From positions 1 through 64,000 of the forward strand of contig NZ_CP128988.1 of NCBI RefSeq assembly GCF_030406045.1: a stretch of DNA of 64,000 bases, in the 5' to 3' direction. The notes under the pieces are model-generated. The model had not been told where the DNA came from and did not search any database. It saw only the letters and a program-made list of their open reading frames with translations. The stretch comes from Thiohalobacter sp. IOR34. Lineage in GTDB: Bacteria; Pseudomonadota; Gammaproteobacteria; Thiohalobacterales; Thiohalobacteraceae. Below, in pieces: positions 57,209-64,000 of the stretch (position 1 is the stretch's first letter; every line of letters starts with the position of its first letter). A program made the translations under genes and the position numbers.

Positions 57209-57270
57209 GCTCTAACAGTGTGTATCCGGAAAACGTCCATGTTTAAACACGGAAGGTTTCCGTATAGTCC
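57209..57270 (-). other. Probable attI recombination site
   Basis: On the minus strand ACACTGTTAGAGC is the cassette junction (cut between G 57216 and T 57215). The same GTTAGAGC core occurs at the end of attC 1. The site lies about 270 bases from the intI start, on its 5' side, where attI is expected. Boundaries are approximate. A Pc promoter for the cassettes should be between here and intI, but no hexamer pair is convincing. Confidence 0.6.
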
Positions 57271-57423
57271 TCCAGCCCCTTTTCCGCCAGGGGCGATCAT
57301 TTCCATGAAGCTAGCGCGTCTTTTGGGCTATTTCAATAGGACATCGTTGATTTTGTCGCCGGGTTTCAGGCTGGAGGCCGGGCTTATGATTCGTCAATTA
57401 CGGAAGTTTTCCATCTAGCCCGC

Positions 57424-57465
57424 TTGCTTTCGACGTTGCCGGCGCTATACTGTATGGACGTACAG
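57424..57465 (+). promoter_or_regulatory. intI promoter with LexA box
   Basis: TTGCTT (57424-57429) and TATACT (57446-57451) are 16 bases apart. CTGTATGGACGTACAG (57450-57465) is a perfect CTGT-N8-ACAG LexA operator that overlaps the -10 element and start site. The integrase should therefore be induced by the SOS response, as in other integrons. Confidence 0.85.
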
Positions 57466-57483
57466 GTCATGGGGGATGCATGG

Positions 57484-58500
57484 ATGCAGCATGACAGTCG
57501 CACGTCGCCTTTTCTGAAACTTGTCCGCAACGCCATCCGGGTTAGGCATTACAGTATCCGGACGGAGCAGGCGTATGTGGATTGGATCAAGCGCTTCATT
57601 TTGTTTCATGGCAAGCGGCACCCCGCTGAAATGGGGGAGGCTGAGGTGGGTGAGTTTCTCACCTATCTGGCGGTGCGGCGTAAGGTGGCGCCTTCTACGC
57701 AGAATCAGGCGCTGAATGCGCTGGTGTTTCTTTACCGGTATGTATTGGGGCGTCCGCTGGGTGAAATCGTCAACGCGGTCCGTGCAAAGAGGAAGCAGCG
57801 GTTACCGGTGGTGCTGACGCACAACGAGGTGCGCGCCCTGTTGCGGCATCTGGATGGCGAACACTGGCTGGGGGCCTTCCTCATGTATGGGGCAGGCCTG
57901 CGCGTGATGGAATGCGTTCGCCTTCGGGTACAGGATGTCGATTTCGATCACCGCGCCATTCTGGTTCGTAACGGTAAGGGCGGAAAGGACCGGGTGGTGA
58001 CCCTTCCTGATGAACTGATCGTTCCGTTGCGGCGGTACCTGGACGCGGTGCGAAATGTTCACGACAAGGATCTCCGGGATGGCTTTGGCGAGGTATGGTT
58101 GCCCTATGCGCTTGCCCGGAAATATCCGTATGCGGCTAGAGAGTGGGGCTGGCAGTATGTATTTCTCGCCAGCCGGCGCAGTGTCGACCCGCGTTCCGGC
58201 ATCGAACGGCGCCACCACATCGACGAGAGCAGCTTGCAGAAGGCGGTAAAAAAGGCGGTGCGGCGGGCTGGCATCCGCAAGCCGGCGAGTTGCCACACCC
58301 TGCGGCATTCATTCGCCACCCATCTTCTCGAACGCGGCATGGATATCCGTACCGTGCAGGAGCAGCTCGGTCACAAGGGTGTGCGCACTACGCGGATCTA
58401 TACCCATGTGTTGCGGCGGGGTGGCAATGCGGTGGTCAGTCCTTTGGGCGGGGTGCTGGATTCACGGCAGCAGGATATTGCGTACGCACATGTTATATGA
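57484..58500 (+). CDS. intI: Integron integrase IntI
   Basis: The 338-residue tyrosine recombinase integrates cassettes at attI. Catalytic residues: Arg in [13 protein letters not shown], HxxR in [11 protein letters not shown], His in LGHKGV and Tyr in RIYTHVL. The IntI-specific extra segment is present between them ([20 protein letters not shown]). I chose ATG 57484 because GGGGGA is seven bases upstream and the LexA box occupies the promoter; ATG 57454 and 57469 lie too close to the likely transcript start. Confidence 0.93.
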   Translation: MQHDSRTSPFLKLVRNAIRVRHYSIRTEQAYVDWIKRFILFHGKRHPAEMGEAEVGEFLTYLAVRRKVAPSTQNQALNALVFLYRYVLGRPLGEIVNAVRAKRKQRLPVVLTHNEVRALLRHLDGEHWLGAFLMYGAGLRVMECVRLRVQDVDFDHRAILVRNGKGGKDRVVTLPDELIVPLRRYLDAVRNVHDKDLRDGFGEVWLPYALARKYPYAAREWGWQYVFLASRRSVDPRSGIERRHHIDESSLQKAVKKAVRRAGIRKPASCHTLRHSFATHLLERGMDIRTVQEQLGHKGVRTTRIYTHVLRRGGNAVVSPLGGVLDSRQQDIAYAHVI

Positions 58501-58518
58501 TGATATGAGCGTACGCAC
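58479..58518. promoter_or_regulatory. Candidate operator of the toxin-antitoxin operon
   Basis: The palindrome GCGTACGC with a following AC occurs twice (58480-58489 and 58509-58518), 29 bases apart, directly before the antitoxin gene and overlapping the end of intI. Antitoxins of this class bind their own promoter; two sites about three turns apart suit cooperative binding. Confidence 0.55.
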
Positions 58519-58530
58519 CAGACGTGGGTC

Positions 58531-58899
58531 ATGACCATGAGCGCCCAGGCAACTCCCGATGCCCTTGAGGAAACGGCTGTTTTGGCGCAGGCCACCTTGA
58601 ATGCCGCCAAGGCGCTTGGGGTAGCTCTGCAGGACCTCCAGTCCATCATCGGCAAACACCCTTCCAACATCCGCCGCCACGGCCTGGACCCCGCAAGCAA
58701 ACCGGGGGAACTGGCGCTGCTGCTGATTCGCATCTACCGCGGCTTGTATGCGCTGGTTGGAGGCGACGCGGCCGCCATGAAGCACTGGATGCGCACACCC
58801 AATCGGGATACCGGCGGCATTCCCGCGGAGCAGATCCGGTCGGTACCGGGGCTCCTGGAAGTATTGGTCTATCTCGATGCCATGCGGGGCGTTCATTAG
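58531..58899 (+). CDS. Xre/MbcA/ParS-family antitoxin (DUF2384)
   Basis: A 122-residue protein with an N-terminal helical DNA-binding region and the C-terminal toxin-binding domain, recognised by LLLIRIYRGLYALVGGD, MKHWMRTPNRDTGGIPAEQI and PGLLEVLVYLDAMRG. Its stop directly abuts the ATG of the RES gene. It should neutralise the RES toxin and repress the operon. Confidence 0.85.
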   Translation: MTMSAQATPDALEETAVLAQATLNAAKALGVALQDLQSIIGKHPSNIRRHGLDPASKPGELALLLIRIYRGLYALVGGDAAAMKHWMRTPNRDTGGIPAEQIRSVPGLLEVLVYLDAMRGVH

Positions 58900-59639
58900 A
58901 TGGATTGGCAGGACTGTGTGGAAAGGGCCGAGTGCCGCCTGCTAAACGGAACCCTCGTGCGGATGGTGGAAAGCCAGGAGCAGGTTGCAAGCAGTAACAT
59001 CGTTGACTCCCTTTCCGCCCAGGTGCTGCTGGAAACCATGATTGAGCGCTCCAAGCCGCGTCTCCAACCGGGCACGGAATCGCTTCACTATCTTTTGGCC
59101 ACGCCTTTCCGCTATCCACCGCTGAAACATGGATCCCGATTCGGCAAGCGCCACGAACCCGCTTTGTTTTATGCTCCGGAAGCGAACACACGCTTCTCCA
59201 TGAATGTGCCTATTACCGTTTTGTATTCTGGACCGGCATGGCAGAACCGCCACCATCCCTTCTCCTTACCCAACATACTCAATTCTCGGCCACCTATCAT
59301 GGCCAGGGACTGTGCCTGCAAGCCCCTCCTTTCATCGCTTATCGCGACACCCTGAGGAGCCCCGATGACTACAGTGCGAGTCAGGCACTGGGGAGCACCA
59401 TGCGGCAGGCAGGTGTCCAGTTGTTCGAATATGAATCCGCCCGCGACCCTGAAGCCGGCATCAATGTTGCTCTATACACACCGATTGCTCTGGTCTCGAA
59501 GACGCCCAGTGATCAGAAATCCTGGCTGTGTGAAACCAGCGGGAGTTCGGTCACCTTTTCCAGCACTGGTGGAGAAGCGCTGCGGTTCGATCGCTCGTTG
59601 TTCGAACTGGATCGTGGATTCCCGCGCCCCGCGGCTTGA
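58900..59639 (+). pseudogene. RES-domain toxin, frameshifted
   Basis: RES toxins deplete NAD+. The first frame reads LVRMVESQEQVASSNIVDSL... up to LFYAPEANT (about 59188); the second half continues only in the -1 frame (LLHECAYYRFVFWTGMAEPP, FSATYHGQGL, YESARDPEAGINVALYTP). One indel around 59185-59195 separates them. The Arg, Glu and C-terminal Ser regions are all present, split over the two frames. Sequencing error is the alternative to real inactivation. Confidence 0.8.
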
Positions 59640-59679
59640 TTGCGGAATATGCCGCTGGCGCCAGATGCAATCCAGAAAT

Positions 59680-60375
59680 ACCAGCGGCTTTCAGTGGCGA
59701 GCCGTGAGCAGGCCTTGGATGCCAGGGCTTTTCTCTGTGCTGAGGGATGGGTCGGGAACGGTGCAGTGTGTTGGAGGCGGAGGTGATCGCGGCCTGGTGG
59801 CCGCTCCTACAGGAGGCTTCTGCGGGTGATCGGCCAACCAGCTTTGTCAGCTTCATCTTGAGAATCGAATCCTTGATGCAATCTGCGGATTAAGCAAAAG
59901 GGATGTCGCCTGCTTTCTGTCCTGTCTTGTACTTGAGCGGTGGCTTTCGGTGACGAGCCGGGAGCAGGCCTTGGATGCCAGGGCTTTTCTCTGTGCTGAG
60001 GGATGGGTCTGGGAACGGTGCAGTGTGTTGGAGGCGGGGTGATCGCGGCCTGGTGGCCGCTCCTACAGGTGGGCTTCTGCGGGTGATCGGGCAACCAGCT
60101 TTGTCAGCTTCATCTTGAGAATCGAATCCTTGATGCAATCAGCGGACTGAGCAAAAGAGATGTCGCCTGCTTTCTGTCCTGTCTTGTACTTGAGCGGTGG
60201 CTTTCGGTGACGAGCCGTGAGCAGGTCTTGGATGCCAGGGCTTTTCTCTATGCTGAGGTATTGGGAAAGCCTTTGGGGAAGGCTGATGGGGGGCAGGGAA
60301 AGGTGTGGTGTGTCGGGGCGCGGGTGATCGCGGCCTGGTGGCCGCTCCTACAGGAAGCTTCTGCGGGTGATAGGC
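59680..60375. repeat. Tandem repeat block, period 256-257 bases, with single REP copies
   Basis: The anchor GCCGTGAGCAGG-type sequence recurs at 59701, 59957 and 60214. Each unit carries one REP palindrome variant (GGCCTGGTGGCC) at 59785-59811, 60042-60068 and 60327-60353 and, in units 1 and 2, a tail GAATCGAATCCTTGATGCAAT that resembles the bases before recF. It fills the 755 bases between the RES pseudogene and ubiB. Open frames inside are not believed to be genes. Confidence 0.9.
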
Positions 60376-60394
60376 CGCCAGATTTGTCGCTGCT

Positions 60395-62050
60395 TCAGTC
60401 CTCCCCCGACCAGGCGCTCAGCAGCAGCATGGCGCCGGCACCGCCCAGCATCCAGGTCAGCAGCGGTGCGCCGCCGACCATCAGCGGGGCGAAGCCGTCC
60501 AGGCCGTAGATCACGGCCGCGGAGACCACCAGCGCGCTGCCGGTGATGGCGGAGACGGTGCGCCGGTTGGCGCGGCGCATCTCCTCGCGCAGCCGGTCCA
60601 GTTCCTTTGAGGACCATTGCAGTTCCAGGCGGCCGTTGGCGGCCTTCTGCAGGGTGCTGTGCAGCAGCTCGGGCAGTTCCGGCAGGGTCTCGGCCCAGGT
60701 TGGCAGGCTCTGCTTGAGGTTGCGGGCGAAGGCGCGGGCGCCGACCTGCTCGCTCATCCAGCGTTCCAGGAAGGGCTTGGCGGTCGACCACAGGTCGAGG
60801 TCCGGGTAGAGCTGGCGGCCCAGGCCCTCGATGTTGAGCAGGGTCTTCTGCAGCAGCACCAGTTGCGGCTGCACCTCCATGTCGAAGCGGCGCGCGGTCT
60901 GGAACAGGCGCAGCAGCAGCTGGCCGAAGGAGATGTCCTTCAGGGGGCGTTCGAAGATCGGCTCGCAGACGGTGCGGATCGCCGATTCGAACTCGTCCAC
61001 CCGGGTGTCGCGCGGTACCCATTCCGATTCCACGTGCAGCTCGGCGACCCGGTGGTAGTCGCGGCGGAAGAAGGCCAGCAGGTTCTCCGCCAGATAGCGC
61101 TGGTCCTCGGGACTCAGGGTGCCCATGATGCCGAAGTCGACGGCGATGTAGCGGCTGTCCTCGGCGACGAAGATGTTGCCCGGGTGCATGTCGGCGTGGA
61201 AGAAGTTGTGGCGGAACACCTGGGTGAAGAAGATTTCCACGCCGCGTTCGGCGAGCAGCTTGAAGTCCACCCCCTGGCGACGCAGCGCCTCGATGTCGCT
61301 GATCGGCGTGCCGCTGATGCGCTCGATGACCATCACGCTGCGCCGGCACAGCGGCCAGTGCACCTCGGGCACGTAGAGCATGGGTGAATCCAGGAAGTTG
61401 CGCCGCAGTTGGGAGGCGTTGGCCGCCTCGCGCAGCAGGTCCAGCTCGTCGAGGATGGTGGTCTCGAACTCGCGTACCACCTCCACCGGCCGCAGGCGCC
61501 GCGCGTCGCGCGAGTAGCGCTGGGCCATGGCGGCCACGTAGTAGAGCAGCGAGACGTCGCGACGGATGACCCGCTCGATGCCCGGGCGCAGCACCTTGAC
61601 CACCACCTGCTCGCCGCTGTGCAGGGTGGCGGTGTGCACCTGGGCGATGGAGGCCGAGGCCAGTGGTGTCTCGTCGAAGGCGGCGAACAGCTCGCCGACC
61701 GGGTGGCCGAGTTCGCGTTCGATCAGCGCCCGCGCCTGTTCGCCGGGGAAGGGCGGCACCCGGTCCTGCAGACTGGCCAGCTCGTCGGCGATGTCGTCCG
61801 GCAGCAGGTCACGGCGGGTGGAGAGGATCTGCCCGAACTTGACGAAGATGGGCCCCAGTTCCTCGAGTGCCTGGCGGATGCGTTCGCCGCGCGGCCGGCG
61901 CTTGCGCGGCAGCCAGTTCCAGGGCAGCAGATAGAGCAGGTAGCGGACCGGCCGGAACAGGTGGGTGGCGAAGATGATCTCGTCCAGCCCGTTGCGGACC
62001 AGCACCAGGTTGATGTACAGCACGCGCCACAGTTGTCCGGGACTGAGCAT
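60395..62050 (-). CDS. ubiB: Ubiquinone biosynthesis ATPase/kinase-like UbiB
   Basis: The 551-residue ADCK-type protein begins [19 protein letters not shown] and carries the KxGQ motif [16 protein letters not shown], the invariant [10 protein letters not shown] lysine, HADMHPGNI catalytic loop and AVDFGIMG metal motif. Two hydrophobic segments at the C terminus anchor it. Located after ubiE and ubiJ as usual; starts 11 bases after ubiJ ends. Confidence 0.96.
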   Translation of the reverse strand: MLSPGQLWRVLYINLVLVRNGLDEIIFATHLFRPVRYLLYLLPWNWLPRKRRPRGERIRQALEELGPIFVKFGQILSTRRDLLPDDIADELASLQDRVPPFPGEQARALIERELGHPVGELFAAFDETPLASASIAQVHTATLHSGEQVVVKVLRPGIERVIRRDVSLLYYVAAMAQRYSRDARRLRPVEVVREFETTILDELDLLREAANASQLRRNFLDSPMLYVPEVHWPLCRRSVMVIERISGTPISDIEALRRQGVDFKLLAERGVEIFFTQVFRHNFFHADMHPGNIFVAEDSRYIAVDFGIMGTLSPEDQRYLAENLLAFFRRDYHRVAELHVESEWVPRDTRVDEFESAIRTVCEPIFERPLKDISFGQLLLRLFQTARRFDMEVQPQLVLLQKTLLNIEGLGRQLYPDLDLWSTAKPFLERWMSEQVGARAFARNLKQSLPTWAETLPELPELLHSTLQKAANGRLELQWSSKELDRLREEMRRANRRTVSAITGSALVVSAAVIYGLDGFAPLMVGGAPLLTWMLGGAGAMLLLSAWSGED

Positions 62051-62061
62051 CGCGGGCGGCC

Positions 62062-62691
62062 TCAGGCGTCGTCCCGTTGCCGCCGGGCGAGCCGCGTCTC
62101 GAGCCGCTTGACCCGCGCCTCCAGCCGGTCGACGTCCTCGCGGCAGCGGTCCACCTCGGCCATGAAGTCCTCGATCTCGTAGCGGGTCGGCAGCAGCCGG
62201 GCCTCCTCGCGCAGGTATTCGCCGAGGTCCTGGCGCAGGGTGTCGGCACTGTGCTGCAGGAAGCTGCCGGTCTCGCGCAGCAGCCGGCCGGCCTGGTGGG
62301 CGGCGGCGTCGCCCACCAGGCGCGACAGCCATTCCTCCCAGTCGAACTCGAGGCTGGCGAGCAGGGCCTGGAAGCGGTGACCGACGGCGCTGTCGCCGCG
62401 GATCTGCACCTCGCCGCCGAACAGGCCCTCGCCGGTCTTGCCGAGTCCCATCCGCGCCAGCGCCAGGGGGGTGCCGCTGATCAGGGTGTCGGGGCTGCCC
62501 TCGTAGTTGAGCATCACCGCGATGCGGCCCTCCGCCGGCAGGAAGTAGAGGGTCTGGCCGAGGCCGCGCAGCTCCACGGCGATCACCTTGCCGTCGAGGG
62601 CCGTGAGGCCGGCGGCCGCCTCCGGGTCTGCGGCGAGCAGCCCGTCGAGGGCCGCCTCCAGCGCGGCGGTGAACAGGGTGGCGGTGCTCAT
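62062..62691 (-). CDS. ubiJ: Ubiquinone biosynthesis accessory factor UbiJ
   Basis: The 209-residue protein has an SCP2 lipid-binding domain (residues about 15-115) and a C-terminal coiled coil ([20 protein letters not shown]). UbiJ and UbiK scaffold the soluble Ubi complex. It starts 13 bases after the ubiE stop. Confidence 0.92.
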   Translation of the reverse strand: MSTATLFTAALEAALDGLLAADPEAAAGLTALDGKVIAVELRGLGQTLYFLPAEGRIAVMLNYEGSPDTLISGTPLALARMGLGKTGEGLFGGEVQIRGDSAVGHRFQALLASLEFDWEEWLSRLVGDAAAHQAGRLLRETGSFLQHSADTLRQDLGEYLREEARLLPTRYEIEDFMAEVDRCREDVDRLEARVKRLETRLARRQRDDA

Positions 62692-62704
62692 GCCGGGCTC
62701 CGCA

Positions 62705-63454
62705 TCAGAACTTGAAGCCGCGGTGCAGGGCGACGATGCCGCCGCTCAGGTTGTGGTAGTCGCAGTTCTCGAAGCCGGCCTGCTCCATCATGCCCTTCAG
62801 GGTCTCCTGGTCCGGGTGCATGCGGATGGATTCGGCGAGATAGCGGTAGCTGTCGGCATCGTCGGCGATCAGCTTGCCCATCAGCGGCAGGATCTTGAAG
62901 GAATAGAGATCGTACAGCGGCTGGAAGGCCGGCACGGTGACCTTGGAGAACTCCAGCACCAGGGCGCGGCCGCCCGGCTTCAGTGCCCGGTACATGGAAT
63001 CCAGGGCGGCCTGCTTGTCGGTGACGTTGCGCAGGCCGAAGGCGATGCTGATGCAGTCGAACTGGTTGTCGGGAAAGGGCAGGCGCTCGGCGTTGGCCAG
63101 CACGTATTCCACGTTGCCGGCGATGCCCTGGTCGAGCAGCCGGTCACGGCCGGCGCGGAGCATGGCGGCGTTGATGTCGGACAGCACCACCAGGCCCTCG
63201 CGGCCGACCAGTCGGGCGAAGCGCGCGGTCAGATCGCCGGTGCCGCCGGCCAGGTCCAGCACCCGGTGGCCGCGGCGCACGCCGCTCATCTCGATGGTGT
63301 AGCGCTTCCACAGACGGTGGATGCCGAGCGACATCAGGTCGTTCATGATGTCGTACTTGTCGGCCACCGAGTCGAACACCGCCCGCACCCGCCGGGCCTT
63401 TTCCTCGACCGGAACCTGCTGGAAGCCGAAGTGGGTGCTCTGCTTGTCGTTCAT
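62705..63454 (-). CDS. ubiE: Ubiquinone/menaquinone C-methyltransferase UbiE
   Basis: The 249-residue SAM methyltransferase has [26 protein letters not shown], motif [13 protein letters not shown], and [17 protein letters not shown] place the start at [11 protein letters not shown] (63454), the conserved N terminus, rather than 13 residues upstream. First gene of ubiE-ubiJ-ubiB. Confidence 0.97.
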   Translation of the reverse strand: MNDKQSTHFGFQQVPVEEKARRVRAVFDSVADKYDIMNDLMSLGIHRLWKRYTIEMSGVRRGHRVLDLAGGTGDLTARFARLVGREGLVVLSDINAAMLRAGRDRLLDQGIAGNVEYVLANAERLPFPDNQFDCISIAFGLRNVTDKQAALDSMYRALKPGGRALVLEFSKVTVPAFQPLYDLYSFKILPLMGKLIADDADSYRYLAESIRMHPDQETLKGMMEQAGFENCDYHNLSGGIVALHRGFKF

Positions 63455-63565
63455 GGCCGGATTGTCCTGTGCTGGAGCGGGCCGGCGCCACATGCGGCCG
63501 GCCTCAGGGGCGGCAATACCATACCATTTCCATGGCTGCGGCGGACAGCGCGCCGGCCCGGCGGG

Positions 63566-63937
63566 TCAGATGATCTCGTCCGGGCTGCGGCGCTTGTGGC
63601 CGGCGGCGGCCAGCCGCTCGAGGTAGTCCTGCCAGTGCTGCTCGTAGTTCTTGCCCAGGTCGTAGAGGGTGTCCCAGGCATAGATGCCGGTGTTGTGGTT
63701 GTCGTCGAAGTAGATCTGCACGCCGTAGTTGCCGACCGGCACCACGTTCTCGATGTTGACGTCCTCTTTGCCGACCTGCAGCACGCCCTGGCCCGGTCCG
63801 TGGCCCTGGACCTCGGCAGAGGGCGAATAGACCCGCAGATACTCGGCCGGCAGGTTGAAGCTCTCGCCGCTCTCGAAGCTGATCTCCAGGGTGCGTGACT
63901 TGGTGTGAACCTTGATCTCGGTGGGATGCATGCTCAT
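63566..63937 (-). CDS. DUF971 (GBBH-like N-terminal domain) protein
   Basis: A 123-residue single-domain protein: EIKVHTKSRTLEISFESGESFNLPAEYLRVYSPSAEV (family start, shown elsewhere in part) and YFDDNHNTGIYAWDTLYDLG. Function unclear; the domain is linked to iron-sulfur or carnitine metabolism in other proteins. GAGGAA lies eight bases before its ATG. It is commonly upstream of ubiE in this class. Confidence 0.88.
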   Translation of the reverse strand: MSMHPTEIKVHTKSRTLEISFESGESFNLPAEYLRVYSPSAEVQGHGPGQGVLQVGKEDVNIENVVPVGNYGVQIYFDDNHNTGIYAWDTLYDLGKNYEQHWQDYLERLAAAGHKRRSPDEII

Positions 63938-64000
63938 GGGTGTTCCTCGAATCTATGGGTTGGCGGCAGGGGTGTCGTCGGCGGCGGCCCCTGCGCGGGC

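Noticed and set aside
57184-57306. Extension of the gene A start upstream to 57306
   Set aside because: This would place its first 41 codons across the attI junction; no ribosome site supports it.

Overview
The window is from the chromosome of a high-GC gammaproteobacterium. The dnaA-dnaN-recF-gyrB block, the glyQ-glyS-gmhB-plsC, gpmI-envC-ctpA-yibQ, rhodanese-grxC-secB-gpsA and ubiE-ubiJ-ubiB orders, and an NtrBC/glnA locus preceded by NtrC and sigma-54 motifs are all gammaproteobacterial traits. Several sulfur-handling genes (a PP-loop/TusA pair, a membrane rhodanese, a SqrR-like ArsR regulator) would suit a Chromatiales-type sulfur oxidiser, but the genus is a guess.

Left part (1-21 kb): the origin-proximal region, with the 3' part of dnaA, a DnaA-box cluster, dnaN, recF containing two ParB-type parS sites, and gyrB. 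A leftward operon glyQ-glyS-mazG-like-gmhB-plsC follows, then two adjacent paralogous beta-barrel outer-membrane proteins. Next come an unknown gene, a PP-loop thiolation enzyme coupled to TusA, a CDF metal exporter, and the nitrogen cluster glnA - DUF4124 gene - ntrB - ntrC.

Middle (21-47 kb): a leftward MSHA-type (type IV) pilus operon runs from 34.2 to 21.7 kb: mshI2, J, K, L, M, N, E, G, A, C, D, O, then a PilX/MshP-like prepilin fused to a predicted seven-bladed propeller, and mshI last. Housekeeping genes follow: class 1B dihydroorotate dehydrogenase, trmL, gpsA, secB, trxC, grxC, rhodanese, ArsR regulator, gpmI, envC, ctpA, yibQ-like, DJ-1/YajL-like and a DUF389 membrane protein.

Accessory region (47.2-60.4 kb): a small SOS-controlled chromosomal integron. 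intI reads rightward and carries a LexA box; three leftward cassettes end in attC-like sites. The first cassette (two unknown genes) is split by an IS4-type and an IS66-type element. The second holds only the 3' half of a ParE-like toxin gene next to an IS630-type element. The third encodes a small membrane protein. Left of the array lie three rightward genes of lower GC; right of intI lie an Xre/MbcA-RES toxin-antitoxin pair with a frameshifted toxin and a tandem repeat block.

Right end (60.4-64 kb): the ubiquinone genes ubiE-ubiJ-ubiB and a DUF971 gene, all leftward. A REP-like palindrome (core GGAGCGGCCTCCAGGCCGCGA) recurs between genes throughout, as inverted pairs, single copies or inside long tandem duplications.
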